Positions 51,101 to 56,900 of a stretch of DNA of 64,000 bases are shown piece after piece. The stretch spans positions 337,477 through 401,476 of the forward strand of contig NMRA01000102.1 of the NCBI GenBank assembly GCA_002633005.1, given 5' to 3'. Source of the DNA: Phoronis australis. Its lineage: Eukaryota > Phoronida > Phoronidae. Below the pieces are notes generated by a model that worked only from the letters and a program-made list of their open reading frames with translations, did no database searches and was not told the DNA's origin. Position 1 is the first letter of the stretch, and each line of letters opens with the position of its first letter. Made by a program: the position numbers and the translations under genes.

Positions 51101-54004
51101 AATGCACTTGTCGGTTAGAAAGCACTGATTCAACTTTCACGTTGGCAAGTAGCCTTGCAGTCTAGAGCCTTTCAATGGCGGTCGTGAAGAAGAGTAATGC
51201 CGTGCTAGCATGAACGAAGTTAACTTTGCGATCTGAAACTTGTGAGTATTTAACATTGCAGGTAAGAGCATAATCTGAACATTTTCTCGATGGTGCGTAA
51301 AAATGGCGGGAAAATTTTGAGACCTGGCATTTATAAATGCGAGCTGGATTTCCAAAATGCGACCTGGGATTTTGGCTAGGTTGCAAAATGCAATCTGGCG
51401 ATTTTAATAGCGCCAAGGCCTGACTTTTCCAAAATATTTTTGGCCCACTTCAGAAAACAACAACCTGGTCTTACCTAACACAGTTGGCCATCACCACAAA
51501 TTCCTTTCCATCAGGCAGCTGCACCACATATTGGAAATTGGCTGGGTTTTCAGAACTGACACAGGGAGTAGGTTTCCTGAGGGGTCTAAAATAAAAAGAT
51601 GTCTATAAGGACAACTGTGTCTACTGTCTCAAAAGTTTGTGTGATCAACTGTCCTATTCAAAGTTAAGTCAATCAAAGTAAATGTCAATCACTCCTATGA
51701 CTGACAACCTTGGTGACATCACCACATCTTTTCAAGTGTGCATGAAAGTATACTTTTTGAGTCCTCAAACAGCAACATCTCAAATACAATGTTTTTCCCT
51801 TACCATTTACATGGCTATGAATTGACATCTTAATCTGATTACCCAAAGTGACAGGCACAGTTTCAAAAAACAGCCCAACTTTTAAATTGTGTGTAAAAGA
51901 TGATTATGTCAGTATTACGTTCACTAATTGCCGAGCGTGCCAAAATATTTAGCTAACTAAAAACTGATTCAAAACGCAGTAAGAAATTACTAAGTTATTC
52001 GAACTGGAGCATCCCTGTAAATTTCTTATCCTAGAAATTTGACATTTTTCAAAACTGACACACTTATAAAGTTTAACTGTACATAACCCAAAATGGTCCA
52101 CAACTCCACACGCAATCTTGCGAGTTGACGGACTATAAACTGGACTACCAATTATCAGAAATTTGAATAGGCTATTCCATTAAAAACTGACAAAAGTGAA
52201 ACAAATGTTTTGATTCACTACGAAACTTAACGCAATCCGCTTAATGTGTACGAGTGTGAAATGAGGCAGCTTGCTCGGGAAGTTTACCAGCATGAGTACG
52301 TGAGCTCACTATTTGAGCAGAGAATATGAATGAGCAAAATATTAAGCTTGAACATCAGATTAACTTACTCCTCCTCACTGTCATCTGAATCCAACACTAT
52401 CAACTCTGGAGCACATGTCTTTTCCTGGATTACTTTTATCACTTTCACTCCCATAACTCTGTAAAAAGATAAACCGAATTACGTACACCAACACATTCAA
52501 TGAACAACTACAGAGTAAGAAATTAGAATAATTATGCCTATATTCGGAATTAGGTACATGGGCCAATATGCGAACCACTTGAATAAAACCATGCCTAAAG
52601 GTGATGGTATGGGTGTAGATGCATTCTATTTACTTTTTAACATTCTCAGTTAATTGAATTGGCTCGTGGAATACAATGAAGAATCTTGTGAACAACATAA
52701 ACTTGAAAAATATGCCCAGACATACTGCATGTACATGTATTTAGTTTGCACCTAAATTAATTGTAAACACTTGTTCACATTTTTAACTGGGAATATTAAA
52801 TTACATGACACATTAAATGTCAATCAAACATTTGTTTTTTTCAAACATTAGAAATTATTCAGGACTGTTTCAAGACTAATTTTGTTCATCCTTTACAAAT
52901 ATGAAACAAGGCATGCACCGAGCTGTACCAGGGACACTCATGCTGACATATAAGCCTAACTTAGGTACATACCCTATAAATGCAAAATACTTGAGTAGAC
53001 AATAGTCTTAGCAAAAAAATTCAGATATAAGCGAATGGCCTCAATACGGGCATATCGGGGAGGCCTAATCAAGTTTTTTACCGATTTTAAGTAACACCAA
53101 GTAAATGACATTAGCCAAAACAAACGAGTTCACTTAAACTTATTACAAGGTTGAGAATGATCCACAATCTATGGATGGGAAGAAACTATAGAAATGGAGA
53201 TTTAGCCTACTATATATTTAATATAGAATGAGAGTGCATTGCTGTGCCTAGAAGATCGAGTAGGTGGTAATGGGGTTAAGCAGTCAGCAGCATTCATTGC
53301 AACTACACCGTTAACAATTTTGTACAGTAAAACGAGTTTCATGTTACCCCTTCTATTTTCCAGAGATCCACTTATTAACAGGTTGTATGATTTCTATGGG
53401 AATTCTCTGAATATTCATGATTGTCACCTTTTACGACATCAACCCAAACTCACTTTTCCTCTTCTGCAACAGCAGCATCCACGATTTCGCCCTTGAAGAA
53501 TCTGTCTTTCACGTAGACAAACACATCATCATTCACATCACTGAGTCGAGTTCGCTTGGTTCGTGATGCCAGGTATAAAACCACTCGTCTCAGATACGCT
53601 GGAAATGAGTCCAAGTGCTTCCTGGCTCGTTCCTCGGATTCCAGGGCCTCCTGATAGGTAAGTCCAGATCTCCCAGTTATTCCACAGTTCCATACCAAGC
53701 TGTTGCATTCTATGACCCGATTGAAAAATTCCCTAAGAGAACAAAAGCCATCTGTTAGAAAATGGCGCAGTGGCCTATCAGTCATTGCGATCAAAATTTT
53801 TGAGACAGGCATTAGGCAAATCCGAAATCCTTGGGATTCACGTGGGAGCAGACCAGGTGTAAACGCATAAAAAAACAAAACATATACTTACTCGTAATCA
53901 CGGAAGATTTCGTTTGTTGTCTCACAACAGAATACTTCTTCGTCGGGATTGATATCGGCAGGAGGCCTTTTCCTGACAAAAGGTTGCTTTCTCAAAAGCG
54001 GCAT
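12363..54004 (-). CDS. BAZ1A: BAZ1A / ACF1, complete gene, 26 coding exons
   Basis: Known role: BAZ1A (ACF1) pairs with the ISWI ATPase SMARCA5 in the ACF and CHRAC complexes, which space nucleosomes in the nucleus during replication and repair. Seen: 26 exons joining without a frame conflict into 4,659 nt, that is 1,552 residues, very close to the vertebrate length of about 1,556. Order: WAC about 22-128 (starts MPLLRKQPFVRKRPPAD), basic coiled coil 230-392, DDT about 404-469, WHIM1 about 529-610, charged helix 600-690, WHIM motifs at about 790-815 and 920-945, PHD about 1204-1248, acidic stretch 1262-1325, Ser/Arg-rich repeats 1357-1403, bromodomain about 1430-1520, and a terminal KRPRRK resembling a nuclear localisation signal. 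The start ATG has A at -3. BAZ1B was rejected because its N-terminus differs and the DDT/WHIM series fits BAZ1A. Oddities: two GC-AG introns and three repeats on splice junctions. Confidence 0.96.
13517..15995. repeat. Large duplicated block A-B-B-A-B around a single N
   Basis: A (13517-13985) recurs nearly identical at 15283-15745, starting right after the unknown base at 15282. B (about 13985-14640) recurs at 14640-15282 and truncated at 15745-15995. No coding sequence. Lies in BAZ1A intron 25. Confidence 0.75.
16393..16529 (-). CDS. BAZ1A: BAZ1A exon 25 (bromodomain, first part)
   Basis: Residues 1410-1455. MMEKLVYEIVDHEDSWLFLK gives bromodomain helix Z and the start of the ZA loop. The usual Trp-Pro-Phe shelf reads Trp1445-Leu-Phe. 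Acceptor TTATCAG, donor GTAAGT. Confidence 0.94.
17068..17200. repeat. 27-bp minisatellite
   Basis: About five units of AAGGGGTGATTCAGAAGGGC plus TCAGTAC, with a shortened unit at the right end. Confidence 0.85.
17395..17735. repeat. 54-bp minisatellite
   Basis: Units with ATGAAGTTATCTATGACTGG and GTGTTACTGGAACACTGGTC, about five copies. Lies in BAZ1A intron 24. Confidence 0.9.
17994..18242 (-). CDS. BAZ1A: BAZ1A exon 24 (Ser/Arg-rich repeats)
   Basis: Residues 1327-1409. Begins GMRDKLLPKSGRSTPN. Contains about 2.5 tandem copies of an 18-residue unit of the type TSRPSSRAASKRQSIEPS. Likely disordered and basic. Acceptor CATTAG, donor GTATGT. Confidence 0.9.
18718..18836. repeat. 22-bp minisatellite, five units
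   Basis: Unit CAATATTGTTATTCATCATT plus CT, about 100 bp downstream of the exon 23 GC donor. Confidence 0.9.
18939..19030 (-). CDS. BAZ1A: BAZ1A exon 23, ends at a GC donor
   Basis: Residues 1296-1326. Acidic, ending SPKPTKISLK. The donor AAAG|GCAAGT is the ideal GC-AG consensus and the only one in phase with exon 24; nearby GT sites give a frameshift or a stop. Confidence 0.88.
19276..19454 (-). CDS. BAZ1A: BAZ1A exon 22 (end of PHD finger, acidic tail)
   Basis: Residues 1237-1295. IPQGEWYCPECRP supplies the last two PHD cysteines, Cys1245 and Cys1248, so the C4HC3 set is complete. Then follow a basic patch and long Asp/Glu runs. Donor GTAATG. Confidence 0.94.
20130..20380 (-). CDS. BAZ1A: BAZ1A exon 21 (PHD finger, first part)
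   Basis: Residues 1153-1236. SQVFLHLSTLDTSIIWSKS is nearly invariant in ACF1. The PHD ligands Cys1204, Cys1207, Cys1219, Cys1222, His1227 and Cys1230 are visible. Acceptor TTTACAG, donor GTATTT. Confidence 0.96.
20731..21375 (+). repeat. Interspersed repeat family 2, copy A
   Basis: Homologous to 62811-63385 inverted, apart from about 82 bp (around 20780-20865) found only here. Lies in BAZ1A intron 20. Confidence 0.6.
21868..21930 (+). mobile_element. tRNA-like SINE head remnant
   Basis: TAGCTCTTTTAGTAAAGTG resembles box A and GGGTTTGAATCT box B at tRNA spacing. Pairing of the arms is poor, so a SINE relic is more likely than a tRNA gene. Confidence 0.35.
22177..22305 (-). CDS. BAZ1A: BAZ1A exon 20
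   Basis: Residues 1110-1152. Low-complexity Lys/Glu linker. Acceptor TTTCAG, donor GTTAGG, phase 1 at both ends, so its skipping would keep the frame. A 34-bp minisatellite starts about ten bases upstream of the acceptor. Confidence 0.87.
22316..22512. repeat. 34-bp minisatellite next to exon 20
   Basis: About six units containing CCTGCATCATGTGAGCTGAA. It begins about ten bases upstream of the exon 20 acceptor. Confidence 0.88.
22917..23147 (+). other. GC-rich open island in BAZ1A intron 19
   Basis: About 230 bp, clearly richer in GC than its surroundings, open in two + strand frames. It is bounded by an acceptor-like GGTTGCAG and a donor-like GTGACAG|GTATTA. One frame reads MLRRVTRRAVPECCLIKCLQ and LEFCAFCCHGD. 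I do not recognise the protein. It could be an exon of a nested gene, a retrocopy piece or chance. Confidence 0.3.
23579..23700 (-). CDS. BAZ1A: BAZ1A exon 19
   Basis: Residues 1069-1109, with LSRALLQIQQGIEPRFLSTP, conserved upstream of the PHD finger. Acceptor ATTGCAG, donor GTAAGG. Confidence 0.93.
23785..24225. repeat. 51-bp minisatellite, about nine units
   Basis: Units with CCAATCACATCACCCAAAAT and CCAAGCATGCC. Lies in BAZ1A intron 18. Confidence 0.88.
24657..24885. repeat. 30-bp minisatellite, about 7.5 units
   Basis: Unit TGTTTGACCAATCATAAGTT plus GARAGAATTC. Lies in BAZ1A intron 18. Confidence 0.9.
25335..25441 (-). CDS. BAZ1A: BAZ1A exon 18
   Basis: Residues 1034-1068, with VKNRAQWREAIENGSY. 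Acceptor GTTTCAG, donor GTACTA, which is weak but in phase. Confidence 0.9.
26095..26780. repeat. Two adjacent minisatellites (34 bp, then about 60-62 bp)
   Basis: 34-bp units with CTCAGTTTTGAAGTGATCTC run to about 26222; then about nine units with GGGTTGGGAAGACCTCACWA and TTCAGACCAGAGTCT. Lies in BAZ1A intron 17. Confidence 0.88.
27045..27262. repeat. 12-bp minisatellite, about 17 units
   Basis: TGCACTACTCTG repeated almost perfectly. The open frames over it are due to the unit length. Lies in BAZ1A intron 17. Confidence 0.92.
27582..28094 (-). CDS. BAZ1A: BAZ1A exon 17 (WHIM motif)
   Basis: Residues 863-1033, the largest exon. WSYYSTTEEVEQLIQSLNP and RGFRECALKQTL form the last WHIM-type motif; REMLLDMEERIYAGSLGAIK is also well conserved. 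Acceptor GTTTTAG, donor GTGAGA. Confidence 0.95.
28872..30356. mobile_element. Insert nested in family 1 copy 2
   Basis: Ends match as inverted repeats (CACTGCAGTGTTCTCCAC against CAGTGCAGTGGTCTCCAC). CACTG flanks both sides of the core. Superfamily unresolved. Interior mostly unknown because of the gap. Confidence 0.5.
29144..29899. other. Assembly gap (756 N)
   Basis: Run of N inside the insert nested in TIR copy 2; no BAZ1A exon is missing because exons 16 and 17 join in phase. Confidence 0.99.
31389..31760 (-). CDS. BAZ1A: BAZ1A exon 16 (WHIM motif)
   Basis: Residues 739-862. A coiled segment is followed by FNILPLGQDRAFRRFWVFES and IPGVFVE, the WHIM2-type motif that helps ISWI partners grip linker DNA. 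Acceptor TTTGCAG, donor GTAAGG, phase 0 at both ends. Confidence 0.95.
31795..31912. repeat. Degenerate repeat of about 17 bp, seven units
   Basis: CGTCCACTTAAACTAA-type units, 35 bp upstream of the exon 16 acceptor on the - strand. Confidence 0.75.
32490..33115. repeat. 27-bp minisatellite, about 23 units
   Basis: Unit type GGCTCTAATTCACTGGACAC plus TACACCT, with variants. It is followed by a CA dinucleotide run at 33116-33170. Open in several frames only because 27 is a multiple of three. Confidence 0.9.
33224..33374 (-). CDS. BAZ1A: BAZ1A exon 15
   Basis: Residues 688-738. Linker rich in Lys, Glu and Pro ending HKAAEEDELMNLIQ. Donor GTGAGT. The acceptor GTTCAG has a weak pyrimidine tract. 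A stronger TTGTTGTTCAG lies 21 bases upstream, inside a 38-bp repeat, and would add seven in-frame residues. Confidence 0.88.
33389..33540 (-). repeat. 38-bp tandem repeat upstream of the exon 15 acceptor
   Basis: Four nearly perfect units. On the - strand each carries TATTTGTTGTTCAG, an acceptor-like motif. The first unit ends about 14 bases before the exon. Confidence 0.9.
33731..34157. mobile_element. Small TIR insert nested in family 1 copy 3
   Basis: About 427 bp bounded by inverted repeats near CCGGCTGCATTAAACAGTCC and CCGGTTGCATGAAACAGTCC (two mismatches). Flanks GCCCAG and GCACAG may be a worn target duplication. Contains an 84-codon ORF on the - strand that I do not recognise. Confidence 0.55.
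35189..35488 (+). CDS. HIRAN-like domain ORF inside TIR element
   Basis: 99 residues, from HKEIWILVEGEDL through a segment with NPFDKYAAFV and GQTIVGHVPRKISRTFAFFL to RGGSLKYIVTAKYP. The W..V.GE / N..D..A / VGH.P pattern resembles the HIRAN domain, a DNA-end-binding module fused to some helicases and repeated in many invertebrate proteins. A CAG acceptor-like site precedes an in-frame Phe-His at about 35180. Copies 1, 2 and 4 hold broken versions. The domain assignment is my reading of the pattern; expression is unknown. Confidence 0.5.
   Translation: MHKEIWILVEGEDLYGKETIQYNPFDKYAAFVLKGQTIVGHVPRKISRTFAFFLKRGGSLKYIVTAKYPHRSETRGLQIPPTMIFSGLSDLIDKLKTLL
35895..36123. repeat. 39-bp minisatellite, six units
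   Basis: Units with ATTGCAACCAAGGTAATATA and TTGCTATATTGA. Lies in BAZ1A intron 14. Confidence 0.9.
36930..38402 (-). mobile_element. TIR element family 1, copy 4
   Basis: Same orientation as copy 3. It sits inside a dispersed repeat, and comparison with the sister repeat unit near 38855 gives the empty site and shows a TA duplication. It keeps only the C-terminal half of the HIRAN-like ORF (about 38120-38289). Confidence 0.8.
37318..37795. mobile_element. hAT-like 478-bp insert in family 1 copy 4
   Basis: Ends CAGGGTTTGGAAC and, inverted, CAGGGCTTGGAAT, both of the hAT CAGGG type. No matching 8-bp flanks; a few hundred bases of the host element are missing at the insertion, so a deletion accompanied or followed it. 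Confidence 0.6.
39996..40115 (-). CDS. BAZ1A: BAZ1A exon 14 (charged helix)
   Basis: Residues 648-687. Lys/Glu/Arg-rich, for example RAKEKAREEEKRAQRKKEM. Acceptor CTACAG, donor GTAGGT. The 3' side borders a 3.6-kb block of dispersed repeats. Confidence 0.9.
40842..41007 (-). CDS. BAZ1A: BAZ1A exon 13
   Basis: Residues 593-647. DKLKILTALSHQILTYAASR and LKQAKMELRHIQWAENQRER continue WHIM1 into a long charged helix. Acceptor TTTTCAG, donor GTAATT. Confidence 0.94.
41448..42535 (-). repeat. 36-bp minisatellite copied from the exon 12 end
   Basis: About ten visible units, interrupted by a 724-base gap. Each unit encodes GICTTSIFDMTP-like residues in the exon frame without a stop and contains CCAG|GTATTT. 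The unit farthest from the exon ends CCAG|GTAATA. Confidence 0.9.
41672..42395. other. Assembly gap (724 N) in the 36-bp minisatellite
   Basis: Both gap edges are minisatellite units, so the true copy number is unknown. Confidence 0.99.
42504..42728 (-). CDS. BAZ1A: BAZ1A exon 12 (WHIM1), minimal form
   Basis: Residues 518-592 in the minimal model. Encodes MTLTEILRLHFLSSGA, KFRYQQRGGYSSLDDAGLEL and ends TTSIFDMTP, matching the vertebrate STSVYDLTP segment. The first donor is CCAG|GTATTT. The last 36 bases are the unit of a minisatellite that continues to 41448 with an open frame, so longer forms ending at CCAG|GTAATA (41447) are possible; length is unknown because of the gap. Confidence 0.88.
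43188..43271 (-). CDS. BAZ1A: BAZ1A exon 11
   Basis: Residues 490-517, with SQLIQDATLASQWPQLHQ, a conserved segment before WHIM1. Acceptor TTTCTAG, donor GTTTGT. Confidence 0.93.
43679..43858 (-). repeat. 55-bp tandem repeat covering the exon 10 donor
   Basis: Three units spaced 56 and 54 bp, each with GGCAG|GTAGGC. The unit nearest the exon includes its last coding bases. Confidence 0.9.
43839..43991 (-). CDS. BAZ1A: BAZ1A exon 10 (DDT domain, second half)
   Basis: Residues 439-489. TLEQALVDPDTNGPLTDLC completes the DDT domain, followed by an acidic tail. The donor GGCAG|GTAGGC is repeated twice more downstream in a 55-bp tandem repeat; the copy nearest the coding sequence is chosen because reading on reaches a TAG. 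Confidence 0.93.
44676..44814 (-). CDS. BAZ1A: BAZ1A exon 9 (DDT domain, first half)
   Basis: Residues 393-438. LPSELFGDAIMLLEF and DHFPDGFDY are typical of a DDT domain, the helical module through which BAZ proteins bind ISWI. Acceptor TTTTGCAG, donor GTGAGA. Confidence 0.95.
45708..45803 (-). CDS. BAZ1A: BAZ1A exon 8
   Basis: Residues 361-392. Encodes MLKEWSKQRDDLECDDL, which matches the conserved segment just before the DDT domain. Acceptor TTTTAG, donor GTAGGC, phase 0 at both ends. Confidence 0.94.
46193..46345. repeat. 28-bp minisatellite, about five units
   Basis: AAGACACCATCCCTTCCCTG plus CTACTAAA. Lies in BAZ1A intron 7, directly beside the fold-back element at 46364. Confidence 0.85.
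46364..46706. mobile_element. Fold-back element with about 75-bp inverted ends
   Basis: Left TCAAAAAACAGACAATC and TTGATTCGACGTTTCGTCTA recur inverted at the right as TCAAAAAACGGACAATT and TTGATTTGACGTTTCGTCTA. A 12-bp ATTTCCACCAGT lies outside both ends at unequal distance. No ORF. Confidence 0.6.
47034..47224 (-). CDS. BAZ1A: BAZ1A exon 7 (coiled coil)
   Basis: Residues 297-360. Strongly charged helix, for example KERLRQEKEARKQAMLEERL. Acceptor TCTTCAG, donor GTGAGT, phase 0 at its end. Confidence 0.92.
47650..47884 (+). mobile_element. tRNA-derived SINE
   Basis: The head is tRNA-like with a box A-like TGGCCTGGTTGATAAG and a perfect box B GGTTCGAGTCC at 47700-47710. The body has ACCCTTGAGCCAGGTTTC and GCTCCTCAGCTCGG, and the end is a poly(T) run. 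The body recurs inverted at 58081-58222. Confidence 0.7.
48170..48330. repeat. 52-bp tandem repeat, three units
   Basis: Units with GAGCTGTCAAGACAACTATG and AAATGCTGCAAGATAATAC. Lies in BAZ1A intron 6. Confidence 0.9.
48637..48844 (-). CDS. BAZ1A: BAZ1A exon 6, ends at a GC donor
   Basis: Residues 228-296. Begins SKIAERYKLSE with VFPDSFTGKKRATPKK and a Lys/Glu coiled coil. The only donor that keeps the frame with exon 7 is AAAG|GCAGGT at 48636. The GT sites just downstream lead to immediate stops (TAA or TGA) in exon 7. Confidence 0.88.
49439..49526 (-). CDS. BAZ1A: BAZ1A exon 5
   Basis: Residues 198-227, with RKKGLFTRDKCKLFLKQHC, a highly conserved ACF1 segment. Acceptor TTTCAG, donor GTTAGT; ends in phase 0. 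Confidence 0.94.
49719..51422 (+). mobile_element. hAT-like non-autonomous element, full length (about 1.7 kb)
   Basis: Left end CAAGACTCGACATAATG, right end inverted CAGGCCTTGGCGC. Subterminal repeats of GTCGCATTTGC and GCGAGCTG type are at both ends. Right part shared with 430-1409. No transposase ORF. Fills most of BAZ1A intron 4. Confidence 0.55.
51475..51585 (-). CDS. BAZ1A: BAZ1A exon 4
   Basis: Residues 161-197, with FQYVVQLPDGKEFVVMANC. Acceptor TTTTAG, donor GTAAGA, leaves AG. It sits 52 bp from the right end of a hAT-like element (49719-51422). Confidence 0.92.
52369..52458 (-). CDS. BAZ1A: BAZ1A exon 3
   Basis: Residues 131-160, with VMGVKVIKVIQEK and LIVLDSDDSEEE. Acceptor TTTTTACAG, donor GTAAGT. 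Short linker after the WAC domain with an acidic Ser patch. Confidence 0.9.
53454..53732 (-). CDS. BAZ1A: BAZ1A exon 2 (WAC domain)
   Basis: Residues 38-130. Encodes EEFFNRVIECNSLVWNCG, GLTYQEALESEERARKHL and DVFVYVKDRFF, the body of the WAC domain. Acceptor CTTAG, donor GTGAGT, leaves AA. Confidence 0.96.
53892..54004 (-). CDS. BAZ1A: BAZ1A exon 1 (start codon, WAC domain begins)
   Basis: Residues 1-37. ATG at 54004-54002 with A at -3. Begins MPLLRKQPFVRKRPPAD, then EEVFCCETTNEIFRDY, the start of the WAC domain that binds DNA in this family. Donor GTAAGT; leaves GA. Confidence 0.95.
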
Positions 54005-54490
54005 CTTGAATTTTGGAGGGAAAACAATGTCCAATTCTGAATGGACAAATTTGGCCTAATTTTGATAGTCACGACTAAAAGTTGTTCACCAAAATACTCT
54101 CCACAATATTAATTTACATATCACACAACCAATCCCACAAAATTAGTGATATTGAAGCGATAATTTCGACGAAGTCCACAGGACTTTACTTCTCCACGAC
54201 AAAGAGGTCAGAGTGGCCGAGCCAAATGAGTGTGCAACTTGAGTGAGTGGAACAGAATGAGTAGGGGGTAAAATAATTTCACATAACTTTGTGTAACATT
54301 CATATTGTTCATTGATATTTTTTCAGGGGAAAAATCAATCTTTATTGTTTACGTGTGCAAATTTTCACGATCTAGTACTGAGTTTTTAAAAAGAAAACAA
54401 CGAAATAGTAAACCAAATTTTCACGAGGTGAAAATGTTCCATTTGCAAGTAGGTTGTCGTTAGATTGTTTCGCTCACTATGATTGGTCAG
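54005..54490 (-). promoter_or_regulatory. 5' flank and probable promoter of BAZ1A
   Basis: The sequence upstream of the ATG shows no TATA box at a convincing distance. CCAAT pentamers lie at 54129-54133 (+ strand) and 54482-54486 (- strand). The transcription start is not visible; an untranslated first exon further upstream cannot be excluded. Confidence 0.3.
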
Positions 54491-55599
54491 ATTGCTTTAT
54501 GACTGACAGAGTATTCAAATTAGGCTCTGAATAAGCATAACGAAATACAACGCGTCCTCTGGTGGGAACAAGTATGAAAGCAACCGGTGTGTTCTGCGAA
54601 GGGGCTCAGTAAAAAGTGAATCCGGAATTTGAAAGAACGCTTTTGGCACTTTGGGAAAGGACTTGAAAATTACAGTTAATGCTGTGTTTGAAGTTGGAAT
54701 TTTGTTTGATCTGAAGATCGCATATGTGTGAACTCGGAACCCGAATAAATGAACCTCATAAGTTCGTTCAAATACTAAGTGTGCCGGACCAGTCCAAGAG
54801 TTGTCGTTTGCCGGCGGCCGAGTGCGTTGGCTTGCATTCACATATCGCCTGACGAAAAAGACTTTTGAATGGGACTTAAGTCATTGTGGAAAAAATGGTC
54901 AGCTGAACTAAAATGCATTTTCAATTGTACAATATGAATAATATCTTTGCATCCAACTCCGAATTCTTTCTGTCCTAGAATGCATTGAATTCCTTCATTA
55001 TGATTCAATAGAAAATTCAGTGGAAGGAGGGAATTATGTCAAAACCAAAATTGAGAACTTACATGACATTTAGGAAAATTTAAGGAATATTTAAATTTGT
55101 GTTTTCCTAGAGTAAGAAGGCTTTTATTTTACCAGTTTAGATTTGGTATTCTCCCATTGGGTGATAAAGGCTGGAAGGTACACGACTGAGCTAGGTTATG
55201 TCGCTTATGTGGTCTTCGTCAGTGCAGTCTTTTTCATGACTGACAAAGAGTGCTATGTAACGTTTCATTTTCTGAAATTTTCAAGATTTTGTTTATTTTT
55301 ATTGCAAATTGATAAAATTTTATATATGAGACTGGTTGTTACAAATCGAGCGCACGGGTGGCGGGTGTCACCTGAAATAATACAAGATGAACAGATGCAA
55401 ATAAAATCAACAGAATGAATTGAATTGGTTAGCATTTTCACCAGACTTAAACACAGCTGAGAACGGGACAAACTCAGCCTCAGAAAATAAAGAAAACGCT
55501 ACGACCGTCACCTATTTCTGTTTCAGTGTTTACGAACATAATGACATTGCCCATACTTGTGTCAGAACTCATAAATTAACACTGTGGGATGTGAACCGT

Positions 55600-55720
55600 C
55601 AGTGGCGGATCTACGTTTTCACCAAGGGGGGGGTTTAGGATTCCCGCCAAGGTCGAATCCTAGGCGCGTGGCGCCGAGCGTGGGGAGGTCGGGAGGGGGT
55701 TTCCCCTCCCGAGTAAGATA
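55600..55720. mobile_element. Transposon end relic (GTGGCGGATCTACG type)
   Basis: CAGTGGCGGATCTACGTTTT followed by a G run and a C/G-rich inverted stretch, a form common at ends of invertebrate DNA transposons. The partner end was not found. Confidence 0.35.
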
Positions 55721-56289
55721 TTTTTTTGTTTTTGTAGCCAAATAGTGAAATTTCCATGCACCCTGGTAAGTTTCTGGCACTTAACATGTCTCTGGAGTTT
55801 TTCTTAAGATAATTAAAAACCCTTCTCGATTTCGTCACATGAACGTGAAACCATGTTGTGCGCATCTGGGTATGAGTCACGCCACCAGCAAAAATTTTTG
55901 TTGGAACATCTGCTTACACACACCTTTTTTAGCATACGAAAAGTCGTATACGAAAAAGTGTGGTGTGTATACAGGGGTTAAGACAATTTCCAAATATTCA
56001 AGAGCATAATTAAGGAGCACCGACGGGGCGTAAAAACTTGAATATCAGATGATCGCGTAACAGCAGCCTCAAGTTGTTTAAGAACGAAGACCTGTACTGT
56101 TAGTCCGGAAATAAACATGCTCTCAACTCATATTCTATTATTAAAAACGACAATAAATAATTAGGTATCACTTTATTAAGCTGAATCACGTTGACAACAA
56201 TTAAAAAACGTCAAATCTATCAGGAAACAAATCATCTGAAAACAGTTTCACGAAACCAAAACATCCTGTGCACAGTGGTGAAAAGATAC

Positions 56290-56510
56290 ACTGGACTAGT
56301 TTGCAGAGAGACCAGATGAGTACACCTGTGCTTATTATCCCTATGAAAATAGTCGATCTGTCGCGGGACCAAACAGTACTGGCTGAGATAAATAGTTTTA
56401 CAAAGCACACTTTGGTAAAAAAAATCACAAGACTAGTTCGCCGAGGGACCAGAAGTACACTGAAACTCAGCATCTACACAAATCAAGCTGGCCTGGTCCG
56501 TCGCGAGACC
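56290..56510. repeat. Degenerate repeat with four CTAGT-CGC-GGGACC-type units
   Basis: Four units spaced 60-80 bp of the form CTRGTYYGCMGRGRGACC with AGTACAC a few bases later. No gene recognised. Confidence 0.4.
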
Positions 56511-56611
56511 TAAAGTGTACTATGCAAAGCATTTTGAATTGAAAACTTCTCTCTAAAATTTTAATCCCCAGTGGTTACTCATACGTTAGTCCTATCCTTC
56601 TGTTGTCTAGA

Positions 56612-56900
56612 CTACCGAGGAATTTGTATATCGGATCCAATGATTTGCTCGTCTTGGAACCATTCTACCCAGATATCTTCGATGTTTGTTCCCAACGCTT
56701 GCACTTCGTCAACTGCTGTGTCAATGAGCTTGTAAGCCTCTACAATGTCAGCATCTCGTTTCGCAGCTCAGTTGACACTAAGACCCTTGAGGTTGCCAAG
56801 TCCATTCAAAAGACTTACATGCGCAACTAAATTTGATCAGTTCATCATGGACTACTTCAAACCTTGACGAAGCATCCCAGGACCTATTTGCATCTCTTGC
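56612..56900 (-). pseudogene. hAT-family (ZMYM1-type) transposase remnant
   Basis: The - strand frame reads LLNGLGNLKGLSVN, a stop, then KRDADIVEAYKLIDTAVDEV and NIEDIWVEWFQDEQI ending in IPR and a TAG. This resembles the segment before the C-terminal dimerisation domain in hAT transposases of the ZMYM1 kind. It is short and interrupted, so inactive. Confidence 0.45.

Larger units (their letters stand above)
54500..56600. other. Upstream of BAZ1A, no gene recognised
   Basis: A 108-codon open frame at 54515-54841 (- strand) has no domain that I can name. The rest is AT-rich sequence and transposon relics. Confidence 0.5.

Noticed and set aside
12363..54004. BAZ1B/WSTF instead of BAZ1A
   Set aside because: The N-terminus MPLLRKQPFVRKRPPAD and the LFLKQHC, SQWPQLHQ and LSTLDTSIIWSKS segments are ACF1-type.
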